Shown here: piece by piece, positions 11,993-24,000 of the stretch | Layout of the letters: the number at the start of each line of letters is the position of its first letter | Numbering within the stretch: the stretch's first letter is position 1 | Origin: Gnetum montanum | Lineage: Eukaryota > Streptophyta > Gnetopsida > Gnetales > Gnetaceae | NCBI GenBank assembly: GCA_015680685.1 | Contig: MNCI01020719.1 | Span: forward strand, 93,620-157,619 | Direction of reading: 5' to 3' | DNA length: 64,000 bases | Program-made: the position numbers and the translations under genes | Notes under the pieces: generated by a model | Seen by the model: only the letters and a program-made list of their open reading frames with translations | Told to the model about the DNA's origin: nothing | Database searches by the model: none

Positions 11993-12726
11993 TGATGAAT
12001 CATGATTTTATAGGCCTTGATATCGGATCCTCAATGTTAGGTACGCGATATCGCAACCTGGATAATGATGTCGAATACACAATATTGTGATTCCTGTGTA
12101 GGCCTATAAATACAACATTCGGGCACACAAGAAAAAGGAGGTTGGTAAGTGTAAGTGTAGAGTCTTTTTTGTCAGTTTTCAATTCATTTCAATTCTTTCC
12201 CTAGTGCATGCCCACAGTGTGATGATTGTAATTGTACAAAACCTTTATTCGAGTGTGACGTACTTGGACATGCACATGATTGGCAATAAAGATCGAGATT
12301 ACTCCATCATTGCAGCATTCACTTGGCTTTTAATTATTTTAATTATTAATTGTTATTTATCATTTTCTTCGTTAATATTTCTTTATCATCATTTACTATT
12401 CCTATTATTAAATGTGAAATGAGTACAACTTAATTATGAACATTTAAGTGTAACTACTTGGTAACCCAGGAGCGTATCTAGGAGTGCTCAAGTAATATGT
12501 GCTTGGTAATCCCAAAAGTAGTACACGAGGTCCAAGATGCGCATGAATGATTAAGGATAGATACTTATCACACTTAGGCTAGTTTAGATTTTGCTTTTCA
12601 TCACCTATTAGCTTAAAACAAGATTATATTCCATTGTCTCTAGGAGTAGCACTAGTTTAGAATTACATCATTCGCCTCACTCTAGACTAAATCATACGTG
12701 ACCAAGTAAATACTAGCCACTCATCA
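11993..12726 (+). repeat. 3' LTR of element B (internally deleted)
   Basis: It starts TGATGAATCATG and ends GCCACTCATCA. It is colinear with the 5' LTR through GACCAAGTAAATA near 12711. It then skips about 130 bp, including the GGGGTACC block, to the terminal CTAGCCACTCATCA. Confidence 0.9.
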
Positions 12727-12731
12727 AATAG
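12727..12731. repeat. Target-site duplication of element B, right copy (AATAG)
   Basis: It is identical to 3732-3736. Sequence beyond it resumes the gag of minus element I. Confidence 0.85.
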
Positions 12732-14552
12732 CAATAGCTTTTCTCTTTTACCTATACATGTCTTTATTCATCTTCTTTTTTGTTTGTTCTTCTCTTTTAC
12801 TAGTGCTTGCTGTGTCTTTTCTTCTACTATCTTGAGTGTGGATGTAAATTTCTTGTTCATAGAATCTAACATCTTCTTAAGCTTAATCATAACTCTTGAA
12901 ATAGATTTTTGAATTGATAAGGTCTTTCTTTAAATACGTTCCTTTATTGGATCTTCTTTCTCTCACACATTACAAGCATGTATATTCCTTTTATGAAGGG
13001 ATGGGTCCATGTTGTACTCTTATGTACTTTCCCTTTTCTTGAGCTCTTCTTCATCTTTAGCCACTCGGTTAATGAGTTGGATTTGATGGACTTGCCTTTT
13101 TGATAGTCTCCCTTAGGCATAGATCCTAAGAGACTCACATGTCTTGTTTCATAGTCCATCTATGATATGCCTTAGTTGTTTCTATTGAGAAAAGCCATGA
13201 CCTAAGCATTCATGTAGGAGTAGGAGTGAAAAGTACAAACCTAAAGCTACATAAAGGGATTCATAATTCCCTTATCTTCATCCTTGGATTTTCTTTCTCA
13301 AGTTGGATACTTGAGAGTGGATTTGATACTTGTCATTAAATAGCTTCAAAATTATACTTCACCAATGGATGGATTCTAGTTATAAGGATATATATATAAG
13401 ATTTTAGCTTCCTTGATAAGTATTCTTGGAAATAACTTGAGCTTTTGCTATTAATTCTCAATATTCTGCAAGGCACAAACATTATCGAAGGCTTACAAGT
13501 AAATTGTAAATTTGCATTATCACCTCCCTCAAATCTTGGAATGTTATTCATATCTAGTTGCTTAACGTGGATCTCTTTTTGATGCCTAGTTAGGATTCAG
13601 TTACCCTCCATGATATTAATCATGCTTCTTGTAGCTAGTAGGGATCCATCATGGTTCTCTAGTTCATCCTAATTTTCATTATGACCATGGATCCTTTGGT
13701 GAGCTCTTTTATATCTTCTCCCATGTTTGTGATCTTGATTTCTATCTTGGTCTTCATCTCTATCTCTACCAAGATGTCTATCCTAATTTCCACTTTCATT
13801 TCTACTAGGTTATTTATCTTGCTCCATATCTATGTTACCTTCTTCTACTCTACACTCATTCTTGTTAGATCTAGATGATGAGGATGATGAAAAAAATGGA
13901 AAATCGAGATAACCATGTTGGCTTGTTCTCCTTCCTTGACCTCTCTAATTCTCTTTTTTGCTTGCTAGAGTGCCTAGGCCTAAAGGCTCTCCTTGTATTA
14001 GATCTTGTTCCACCCCTTTCTTGGTTGCTTGCTAAGATGGAGTGTAACCAAGGATTTTCTGTTTCATTAATGTTAAAGATAGGAGGATGTTAGCAATGGG
14101 ACCTCCTTGTTTAGTAATTAGTATTTTCCTTTTCTAATTGGAATGTTAGTGGAATGGTAATGTGGTTACCCTTAGCAAGTGCATAGTAGATCTCCATGAA
14201 GCAATCTTGCTACATTGAGCTTATGTGGGCTTCTATGATCTAGACATTTAATCAAGTACCTTGTGTTTATTTGCAACTATCTCTAGCCCATTCCTCAACT
14301 ATGCAACTATAAGCATTAATGATGTTGTTCTATTAGGTGGCAACACAATGTTGCCTTGTAGGTCATTCTATTATATCTATTTGTCCTAATGGAAGATAAA
14401 GGCAAATTTTGGATAGTAGGAATCTAGATGATGGTATATAACTTTCACTTGATAGGGTTCATCATCATCACAATTGTTACGATTTGTCTTTTCATTGTCC
14501 CTTGCAGTATTATGAGCATTAAGAGGGGAATCAATCCTATAGATGGAGACAT
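12732..14552 (-). pseudogene. Element I gag, N-terminal part (broken)
   Basis: Reading from the right, it starts at about 14552 (MSPSIGLI). A block at about 14380-14440, SYYPKFAFIFH then DLQGNIVLPPN, matches element C gag (EYIPDFTFILH, LQGNIVLPPN). A core MNNIPRFEGGDNANLQ begins at 13551, and C has the same motif. Asp/Arg-rich low-complexity sequence lies between. Many stops and shifts show it is old. The distal part of the same gag lies left of element B. Confidence 0.7.
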
Positions 14553-14660
14553 GTTTGATTAATGTATGTGTTCCTTATAATGTTGAATATTTACAAAAAA
14601 CTAAATCATGAAAGTTCTTGTATGATGATTTTGTATAATATAGCTTCTTAAACTATTAGC

Positions 14661-14684
14661 ATCATCCTTGGCAGTGATGCTAAA
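14661..14684 (-). other. Primer-binding site of element I
   Basis: The reverse strand, directly after the LTR end, reads AGCATCACTGCCAAGGATGA. This is a strongly mutated version of the TGGCACCGTTGCTGGGGA site. Confidence 0.5.
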
Positions 14685-15554
14685 TGATGAGTAGTGAGTA
14701 TGTCCAACACTTTACCATACGATCTACAAGTGAAAAGGTAGATTGTTTGTAATCTATGGATAATATTGATACGAGTGTTTAAGTTATTCACTAAATTGCT
14801 AATTGTTGTCTTCTCACTTGAACCAATAGTGATTTTAAATGTATGGTTTCATCTATAGTGAGGCATATAATTATGATATTATTCAACAAGAAAATAAGCT
14901 CATTAAAAGTATAAAAATATACAAATTAATTACCTAATCAAATACACAAGAAATTATATCTTACTCTAGTCTAAGGACAATGAGCATCTAGTTTTGACTT
15001 GCTAGACATGTCTTGAATTCACATAATTATTATTGGGATTACCAAGTATTCATTGCTAGGTGTACCAAGTGATGACATTGCTGAAATTACTAAATGAAAT
15101 CATGTTTATGGTTGAAATTAATCATACTCATTTTGCCAAGTTACTAATATGCATTGGAATGTAAATCATTGTGCTAAGTACATGGAAAGTAAATAACGTG
15201 GAAAGAAAATTACAAAAAAGTAAATATTATGCTAAGTTAGAGTGCCACAATGAAGGGAATTAATCTCAGTCTTATTTCTATCATGAATTGTGTTTAGGTA
15301 AAGGTCACTTGAATAAGACTCCAGACAATTAACTCGATTCATGCTATGAGCACTCACTAACTACTCCTATGAATTACAAAAACAAACAAACAGAGTTTTC
15401 CTACCTAATGCATTAATGATGCATTGAATGTGGTAGTTGGATGCATTTATAGGCATTTATTACTACTATGATTTTTCATTTGAGAAGTTGCATCATAGGA
15501 TGCAATGTCACATTTTTGATGTTGTAGCTAACATTTTTGATGTTGTAGCTATCA
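14685..15554 (-). repeat. 5' LTR of element I
   Basis: The left edge is the reverse LTR end TGATGAGTAG next to the primer site. Inside are the shared U5 words GGGATTACCAAGT and TACTCATTTTGCC. A reverse TATA box is seen in GCATTTATAGGC near 15450. U3 holds a direct repeat of CATTTTTGATGTTGTAGCTA at about 15511-15553. The right edge (CATCA-like, ATCA at 15551-15554) is approximate. Confidence 0.65.
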
Positions 15555-16084
15555 TTGGTACAAAGGTGAAACGAGATAATTAGATTTTTTGGTAGAAGAT
15601 TTTGAAAGGATGAACTTCTAACTTAATTTTTGTTGATTTTATGAAAAATTATATTAACCAACAAATTCCATCTATGTTATTTTTTGTTGAAGGGAAAGGG
15701 GGTGTAAGGCCCCAAATATATTATTAATAATAAACAAAGAATTCAAAGTATATCACATGTTTAACACTAAGCACAAAAAACAAGAAGAAAAGAAAAAACT
15801 TTCCAATTCTAAAGTGTTTACTCACGTATACAACCTTATACATATAATGTTTTGAAAAATGGGAAAAGGAAAATTACTATTAGCAAGCACCTAACAACAT
15901 ATATACATTTTCAACATCATGCTTGAACTTGCTAATAAGACCAACTTGTATAGGTAAGGAAAATCGAATAAAAAATGATAGCATATGCAATTTGATGACA
16001 AAGTAGCGGAAATACATAAATAAAGATGTGACATCCAAATAAGGTGAAAGGAAATACCGAAGGTATCATGACTAAACGTAGAAC
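15555..16084. other. Spacer without recognised feature
   Basis: AT-rich sequence with no open frame of note and no similarity to the LTR families here that I can see. It may be the far upstream region of the FMC1-like gene. Confidence 0.4.
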
Positions 16085-16147
16085 CAGCCGCCTAGGTAAT
16101 GCTTCAGCCGCCTAGGTAATGCTTCAGCCGCCTAGGTAATGCTTCAG
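16085..16147 (+). repeat. Minisatellite, three perfect 20-bp units
   Basis: CAGCCGCCTAGGTAATGCTT occurs three times head to tail without a mismatch, followed by CAG. Its GC content is well above its surroundings. It lies just upstream of the putative first exon of the FMC1-like gene and could affect its promoter. Confidence 0.9.
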
Positions 16148-16279
16148 TTATCTTATTTCTTACGTAGGCAGGATCTCACGGGTACGATAGTCTGTAATTT
16201 CTTCGACGCAGCAGTTTTGCTTTGCATAGGTTCAGGATAAAGCTGGAGGGAGCTTAAACATTCTACACATGTCGTACAG
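16148..16279 (+). other. Candidate non-coding first exon of the FMC1-like gene
   Basis: This is a locally GC-richer stretch with no LTR similarity. It ends in TACAG|GTGATC, a plausible donor at 16280. No ATG here gives a frame that continues into the later exons, so it would be 5' UTR. It is placed by context only. Confidence 0.2.
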
Positions 16280-18853
16280 GTGATCATTTTTAAGCTGCTT
16301 ATTTTCATTTCTGAATTATGCAAAGCGATGATCCACTAAAACGTTCACGACATTATCATCGATCATCGATTCCATTTAGCACTTATTATAGATCTTGTTG
16401 TCAGGATTTTAGTTTCATTCGGTTTGGACAGAAGAAATTTAGTGTGTTTAATTCGCTGTTTTGACAGAGCAAATGTTCGATTTTTTGAAAACCTAGTTTC
16501 CATTGGTCTACCTGCATTGAATTCAACACAGAACAGCAAGATGTTTCGTAGTGTTGGAGACGTAATGTGGCATTCCATTTTAGTGTTTCTTTCCTGTTAG
16601 CAGTAAAACAATTATTTTGAAATAACTGCTTCTACTATTTTGAACGTTTTTCCATTTACTAGCCAAAACACTATTGTTCGATAATGAAAAGTTGCATTAT
16701 TTATGATTTTTCGCGGAAGGAAAACAGAGCATTTGCTGCACAAGCTGAGCTTAATGATTGGGTTAATTGTTTCCATCGACATTCCTTAGACACTCCATAC
16801 GATGACCGATATCCATCGTAAAATGCAGTGAAATGCTTAAGTTTCTGTGAGCAATGGTTTCTGCATCGTGGTTACGGTAACATCTTCCGTAATTTTTGCT
16901 ATGAATTTACGAGGAATCCTGTATAGCACGCTAGCGGGCGTTAAAAACTAGAAAAACATAAAAATGAGATCACAAAAAATCATGCGTGTCTATCTATAAT
17001 GAAAATGTTAATGGTTGCCTGGAATAACATCGATGTGCATTTTGCAGCGGAATTTCACTTTTCTTTCTGTTGTCACGGACTTAAACAGGATCACATTAAA
17101 CCATAGTTTATTTCCAAAAAAGTACATTTTATATGGTTGTTGAGGTTTGATTTTGGGCATCAAAGTGGAAGCTAAATCCTTACAAGTGGTAGCCTGGTAG
17201 AGAGTGTTGGAACCATATCAGAGACATAATAGAATAAGTCCATAGCAGTGGATAATAGCATTATTGATAGTTGCCAATGATTAAGGAAAGGTACAATATT
17301 AAGACATTTGTAGCAAGACAACAATTAAATTTTTGAATTTCTATCTTTTAATTTACGCAAATTTTGCTTCTTGTTAAAAATTCTCTGGGAACACTATTGT
17401 TGGGTTATTAAGTAGCTATAACCATGATTGTCTTTTATTTTACTGATTTTTTAAAAGCTTGATCCTAGCATTTGGGTTCTTATAATGAATGATATTTTCA
17501 TGTCTTGATATGAAGTTGAGTGAGTTAAATAAGAAAGAGTTTTTGTTTTTGTTTTTCTTTCTTTTTCAAAAAAGAGTGAGCTTTACGGTACTTAGATTAC
17601 TTAGACGTCAAATTATTTGACATTTATTTAAACGGTACTTATGTTTTTGATGTGTTCTCAAGATTTAAAAAATCTTTATTGTTTACTTTCTCCCTGCCTT
17701 CTGATAATGTCCCCATAAACTTTGAACTGTAATAGTCTTATTTTGCAAATAAAATTGCCGATAACCCTTGGAACTATACTGAACAATATTTTATGTTTTA
17801 AATTAGTTTCTTTTGTTTTTACCTAATTCAATCATCGTATTGTTTTTATATTCTGTAACTTTATGTTCCGTTTTAACATTTGTCCCATTTTAAGATTAAT
17901 GTTGATATTTAACAAATCACTGGGAAGGTTGCTTTTGTAGATGAGCTGATTGCAATTAGAAAGAGATCTAGAGCAAATGGTTACTGTTATCTACAAAATC
18001 AATAGAAAATATATCTTTACATGCAACATCTACGTGAGTTTCAACATAATATTTAGTCGTCGTTTTGGACTCTGAATATTGCATGCTTGTTCATTACTGA
18101 TTTTGTTACCATATGTATGCTATGCTTCTGAATTGCCCAAGAAAATAACCAGATCCTTAATTCAATATTTATTCATGAGAAGTCAATTTTGTTTTGCAAT
18201 CAGTTGCTCTGCTTCAAAAATGCATATACATATGCTTCCACCATTCCACAAACTCCCATTTAAATTTTAGGCCTATCTCTTCAGGAGATCATCATCATCA
18301 TCCTAGCCTTGTCCCAACAATTCCTTATTAAAAAAAATAATCATACTGAACTACAATTCACTTTGATATCTAACAAGTCTAATGAAAATAAGAAATTATT
18401 AAGTTTTGTTGAATTCATGGAGCAAACACGTATAAAAATAAGTGAAATAATTATTAATTAATAGATCTGCTGGATTTTACTGCAACCAACATGAAAGAAG
18501 GTGCTATAAAGAATCAAATCATAGCTTCCTATTCACAGTTGAACTGCAAAAATTGTTTACAGTGCCTTGTTTGTTTTCTATAGCTTGCTTTGACATGTCA
18601 TGCAATAAACATTATGGAAAAATTTATAATTTGCTTATGATAGCTTGCTTTGCAATATCTTTCTTAGTTCTGTTCAAATTTTGGGATTTTCCAACAAAAT
18701 TTATGCCCTTCTCTACGTGCAGACACGAGGATCACTACTACCGAATATGCTTTTTCATGTGTATTACTACAAACTATTATGCTGAGCATTACTCATTTTA
18801 TAATGCAGTTATTACTGAAATTCCATGGCTAGGTAGATTTGCTTGCTGATCTG
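16280..18853 (+). other. Upstream region or 5' intron of the FMC1-like gene
   Basis: Apparently low-copy, AT-rich DNA with no coding evidence and no transposon hallmarks. Just before the start codon, GGCTAG|GTAGATTT at 18827-18832 could be a 3' splice site. If so, most of this stretch is a leader intron of about 2.5 kb. Confidence 0.3.
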
Positions 18854-19373
18854 ATGGAGGCTATAAAAGTTTATAAGAATATCCTTCGGGCTGTTCGCAA
18901 ACACATTGGTAAGGATGGAAACAAATTACGTTTTCAAAACTATGTCAAGGATGAATTTAGGAAGAACAAAGATTTAGGAGATCCAGCTGTTGTGAAGCAG
19001 AAGTTGATGCTTGCGCACAACTATACCTTGCTGCTCAATGGTGTCCATCATCATAAGGTCTATGACTTATTTCTTTATGCAATTTAATTCTAAAATTTTT
19101 TTATTGGATGATTACTTCTTTTGTTTTTATCACCCAGAGGCGCTATAGGTTTATTTCTTGTACATGCTAAATTGAAAAAAATTTCTGTAGCGTATTGTAC
19201 AGAATCGTTATTTTATTGCATTCAAAATTTTAAACAATTCTTCTGATATGTGTGTATAGGATCTTCTATTTTCTTATAATACTGCCATAGATCGAGAAGC
19301 AGAAAAGAGATCAACTTTAGAAAAGACAGCTGCAAGAGTTGGTCTAAAACTGCCAGATCCCTATCGTGAATAA
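18854..19373 (+). CDS. LYR-type ATP synthase assembly factor, FMC1-like (2 coding exons)
   Basis: Exons 18854-19057 and 19260-19373 join in phase 0 (AAG|GTCTAT donor, TGTATAG|GAT acceptor, 202-bp intron). They encode 105 residues ending at TAA. Residues 4-16 (IKVYKNILRAVRK) form the first LYR-type helix, with VYK in place of LYR. A basic segment and LNGVHHHK follow. The C-terminus reads KTAARVGLKLPDPYRE. Length, the basic N-terminal helix and the VGLKLP tail resemble animal FMC1, an LYR-family protein that helps Atp12/ATPAF2 assemble the F1 part of mitochondrial ATP synthase. The frame is free of stops and looks intact. The first in-frame ATG is used; a TTG lies 15 bases upstream. Another LYRM-family member is the main alternative. 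Confidence 0.8.
19058..19259 (+). other. Intron of the FMC1-like gene
   Basis: A 202-bp, T-rich GT...AG intron in phase 0. The frame runs into a stop if it is read through (YDLFLYAI then TAA). Confidence 0.8.
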
Positions 19374-21068
19374 CACTGAAGTGGCCAAAACATGTACATG
19401 TCTTTGGAAAAATCAATTTAATTTCTAACGTAATTTTTTAATATTTATTGAAAAATTCTCTCCATGCTGTGATATTTATCAGCGAGAGTAAATTGCATGG
19501 CTCTTTATATATGTTCATGGGTTATTGAAATGGCTGTATTTTTAATAGGATGCATAGACATGCTATACATTTTGGCGTTTTTCTCTATCAGCATTTGAGG
19601 AATATGGAGACATGATTGTCAGGTTCGCAATGATACAATCCCAAATAATAAAGGACATACTCCATGCTTTCCGACTCCTAATATAGTTATTGTCGCTGAT
19701 TAACTATCGATGATACGGTTTATTTCTACAAACAGCAATCAGACTTTTTTTTATGTGATTTTCTAACAATTTCTATTAATCAGAGCCACAAGGCAAGGTG
19801 ATCTTCTTAGTAGATTTGCAAGGATTTCTGCAAGTTTTGCAAAAGCTGCAATTGGTTTCATTCTTGCATATGATTTTATTTTTCCAACCTGGGAGTATTG
19901 AGCAATTTTTGAATTGTTTTTCAATATATTCTCCACCTTTTCCACAAACTTTCATGTTTGATGATTTTTTAGATTATTTTCAGCTATCTAGAATGGTTTG
20001 ATAATGTACTGTACTAGGACATCAGAGTAGTAAATTTTTATTTTTCAACATTCAGTTACTCTTATTCCATTAAGAATGATAAGCCATGAGTTCTTTTTTT
20101 TAAAGGGAAATCTAGCTGAAATAAATGGATAAGTTGTTTAGATAATGTAACAAGTGAATATTGGAGATAATGTAACTGAAATTAGAACAGAAGATTTTAT
20201 TGTATCCATAGACAAAAAAAGATCTATTAGATAGATAGTACATTCATCTTATGTAAAATACAGATAGGTTCAGCAAAGTGGGTAAGCATGATTAGATACA
20301 ACAAAAATAGATAGAAAAACTTTTTGGTACTATAGTATACTTTTATTGTAGATGTTTAGTTAATTAGAAAAAAAAAAAACATGTTCTTCATCCTCATGAT
20401 CTACATAATTTGCATGTGCAGTTTTCTCTACTTCTATAGGGGTTAATTTATATCCTACTTTCTATATCCTGATTTGATGTAAACTTAAATAAAGTTTGTT
20501 GATTAAGCTGCAAGATTTGATTATGATATGGTGTTGGTCTCCAAAAAAGTATTCATAATGGGCAAAGAAAATTTAGAGTACATTACAAGTTTGACAATGA
20601 GTAGACATTATTAAAAAAATTTAAAAAAATAAAAACAACAAACTTTCTTTTAGGATTGTTTGCTTAGGTGCCCAACCTTACAATTGATATTTTGAAAAAA
20701 TAAGTGAAGAAAATTAAAGTTTTAGTTATAACAAAATTTACATCACTTTTCAATATCCATGCTTGAAATTAAAATAGCAAAAGGATTCAAGATAGAGAAC
20801 TTTGGCTTAATACCAATATTTGTATCAAAGTAAGAAAGTGGTACCATTAGTGAAAGATCTTCACATTGTAACTTGTTATTGATCTTACATTGAGAGTTTT
20901 TAATATCAACTATAATCTTCTTGTCTATACTGGTTTTAATATTTGAGTTAATAATATTTTTGTCAAACACGTAGAAATTTGCCTTACAAGTTATCTATCT
21001 GGGCTACGTAATACTATCTATAGTACGGGTAAATATATACATAAGCTTTTGGATTCTTTATTGCTATT
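19374..21068. other. 3' flank of the FMC1-like gene, no other gene
   Basis: AT-rich and free of LTR hallmarks. An AATAAA at 19647-19652 is a possible poly(A) signal. No convincing open frame is seen up to the LTR of element H. Confidence 0.4.
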
Positions 21069-22264
21069 TGATGAGGCATCTAGTGCCAATTTTTATGTTG
21101 ATTGTAAGCCTTGGATTCAGGTAGTGTTTCATGCACACTATGTTTATAATCTAGCATGTTCAGTCTAGGTTCTTGGTCTCCTAAGATGTACCCTAGCCCT
21201 CCTATGTCACACTTTGAGGTTGTGTGCATGATTCCAAGCTTCTTAGGATGATTCCAGCTTGTTTGTGTGCATGATTCCAAGCTTTTTAGGATGATTCCAG
21301 CTTTGTTTGAATATCCCAAGGTCCTTTTGATATGCTCCCTCAAGTTTGGGCTTTCACCCAAGATCTATTGTGCAAAGTGTGATTTTTTTTTTTTTTTTTG
21401 GGTCAAGGAGGAGGGTTGTGGGGAGGAGGTAGTCAGCACACCCCCTGCTTATCCAAGGTTAGGTCAAACTACTGAAAATATTATTCATTTGGTTAGGGTT
21501 GCATTGATAGATTTCCATGAACACCTAGGCATTGATAAACCTCCTTCATTTTTTCACAAAAACTAGAAATATCTGGGATGAGCTTTCATACATGATTATT
21601 TATAGCTTAAATATTTTTTTTGGGGCTTAGGCATCTAGTTTGTGTGAAGAGCTCTTCCTCCCTTGGGTAAGTTGATTTTCTTCTTTGTTTTGTGTGTGTT
21701 TTGAGTTGTGACTTTACAAGTGCAGTTAGACTTTGTTAGTGTTACCTTGCTTACATAGTCCAAGATTGTTTTGTTAATGTAGATTCTAGTAGTTATGCAA
21801 TGAATAAACTTCCTGGTTTTTCCTTGTTTCACCATTGATGCCTTAAACATGAAAACATTAGAAATATTTATTTAATTTTCATTCTATCGAGTTACGACGA
21901 TTCATTCCTTGCACAAGGAGGTCATAACTGTATGGCATGGTGTTAGGCCATCAAGGTTGTGACTAAGCATCATTTTATTACTTTGTGTATGTGGTGTTGC
22001 ACTTATCTGCAAGAGGGATTGCAACACAAGCATTGTACCTATCCCCAAGAGGGATTGCAATGTGTGTATATTTATATTTGTTTTATTCTTATATTCATAA
22101 AATCCATAAAAATTATAAAACATAAAATTATAAGTATTCTCTCTATTTGACAACATGAGCTTTTCTTTGACAATCCACTTAACATTGTCTTTGAAGCTTG
22201 ACTAGATCACACTATGATTTGTATGATAAATCCCATTGATCCAAAATCGATGAGATCCTTATCA
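21069..22264 (+). repeat. 5' LTR of element H
   Basis: It starts TGATGAGGCATC and ends CCTTATCA directly before the primer site. It contains a short direct duplication around GTGCATGATTCCAAGCTT (21221 and 21265), a run of 18 T at about 21381, and two AAGAGGGATTGCAA words at 22013 and 22048. The family is distinct from the GATATC-repeat LTRs. Confidence 0.75.
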
Positions 22265-22284
22265 TTGGCATCATTTCTAAGGAA
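22265..22284 (+). other. Primer-binding site of element H
   Basis: TTGGCATCATTTCTAAGGAA is a decayed tRNA-Asp-type site in the expected place. Confidence 0.5.
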
Positions 22285-22599
22285 GGTGTTGGTGGATTGC
22301 CTTGAAATAATTGTACATTTGCAATTTTTTTTTAAGTTGTTGATTTTATAAAAAATAAAGGACTGAAGCGACCATGGCTAAATTGAGCAATGAACATAGA
22401 TTGAAGTATAAGCCTCAACTGATCAAAATTAGTTTTAAAAACATGTTGAAATTTCATCAAGATAAAATGGGATGATGGTGTAATGCACATAGATAATTTT
22501 GCAAAGAATTTAGAGAAGCTACACTTGTCACCTTCAAAAAGGCTTTATCCAATCAACACTTCAACAACGAGTTGGCAAATTACGAACCCTTGTCATCCA

Positions 22600-24000
22600 A
22601 CGATCAAGGTATGCTACTCATGAAAAGCAAGAGCGTTGTGATATGATTGCAAAGCAGGAGTACGAGTGGTTACATGCTTGGAAGCAGGTAGGATCTTCTT
22701 TTAGACACTCCCATTTCTACAACATGAATGATTCTAGGAGAAGGTCCATGCATCTTTGTCCATTGAACCTAAGTTGTACTTTTGATGATGTGAAGTAGTC
22801 CATCAAACCATATTTTTCTTGCCTTCATTTGAATGGAGGTGTTGATGGCTTAGATGATCCATTATTTTCTTGGACCTACCAGAGTCAAATTCATGAAGTG
22901 ATTTATATCCCATCTAAAAGTATTAAGGAAAGAAAAAAAAAAGTTGATATGACTAACATTCCCACATTCAGTGGGTATTTAAATGATGATCCGTAGCTTC
23001 ATTTTCAAACATTCGACATCTCTTCTCAGCTGCAAGGGTTGAACAGTGAGTGGCAAAAACTTTGTCTCTTTCCCTACACATTTGTTCATCATGCTGAAAC
23101 ATGGTATCAAGCTCATTCACCCAATTCCATCAATTCTTGGGTAGACATGTTAAAAGTTTTCAATGTTAGATTTCAATCATATGTCTGAGTTGCAAACCTT
23201 AGAAAGAAGATAGTAAGATAAAGTAGGGTACCAATGAATGATTAGATGTGATCATCAAATGATATAATTGCATATTCAATTAGTGTTCAAATCATGGTTT
23301 TATCAAATGTAACTAATTAATGCACTTGGTAGAAGAACTACAACCACAAACTTGTGAAAGGGTGGATATGTATATCTTGGGTAATCTCTACCAAAGATTA
23401 CTACTGTATTAGATGTTGTAGCTAAATTGGAAGGTAAGTAACATACACATATCAATGTATAGGAAGTAAACATAAATTTTCAATGTCAAAAGGATGTAAA
23501 GAATGTTGAATGTAAGATTCAAAATTTTGATGTTGTTGAAGCCCTTGTTTAGGAAAGCATGAAAATGAAAAACATTTTGGTAGATCTTGCCAATGTTGTT
23601 GACAAGGTTTGGGATATGCTAAATCAAAAGATAACTTCAGGTTTACAGGATTTGGAAAATAAAGTTATTGAAGTAGTCTTGAAGCTACAACTTCAACAAA
23701 GGATGAAACCTAATCCTTGGAGTGTTTCCTCTACATTGCAATAATCTTTCTCATGTCATCCTCCTTCCTACCATAAAATTTAGTAGCCTATGAACCAAAG
23801 ATCTTATGTAATATCCTCTCAATATTGTCCATATCCACCATAGCTATCTCAATAGCCATAGGTCCAACAATGTCCATCATGACCATTTGTACCATTACAA
23901 GAGGAAATTTTAAATTAGCCACAGTGAAAACATGCCCAATTTCTTAATGCAAGATACTACCCTAATTTTCCATCATCATACACTACTAGACGCTACCACA
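22600..24000 (+). pseudogene. Element H gag (broken)
   Basis: Fragments of a Retrotrans_gag domain are readable: WTYQSQIHEVIYIPSKS, then MTNIPTFSGYLNDDP, SEWQKLCLFPYTFVHHAETW and SWVDMLKVFNVRFQSYV around 22880-23190. These align with MNNIPRFEGGYNVDLQ and EWQKLKLFPRTL of element C. A helical stretch at 23559-23744 (ILVDLANVVDKVWDML) corresponds to the segment after the gag core in C. Several stops and a frame change interrupt it, and no zinc knuckle can be read. Confidence 0.65.

Larger units (their letters stand above)
3737..12726 (+). mobile_element. Element B: complete non-autonomous LTR retrotransposon
   Basis: It has two LTRs in direct orientation, a primer-binding site, a polypurine tract and an exact 5-bp target duplication. 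Order: 5' LTR, gag, a 2-kb noncoding region with an internal promoter, ORF2, PPT, 3' LTR. I find no reverse transcriptase, RNase H or integrase frame in the 7.4 kb of interior, so mobilisation would need proteins from another element. It sits inside the gag of minus element I. All coding parts are degenerate. Confidence 0.9.

Noticed and set aside
16085-16147. Possible CRISPR-like array
   Set aside because: The repeats are directly adjacent with no spacers, and the context is a plant nuclear gene; it is a minisatellite.
18553-18849. 98-residue frame just upstream of the FMC1-like gene
   Set aside because: Cys/Phe-rich low-complexity translation of AT-rich DNA that overlaps the putative splice acceptor; no recognisable domain.
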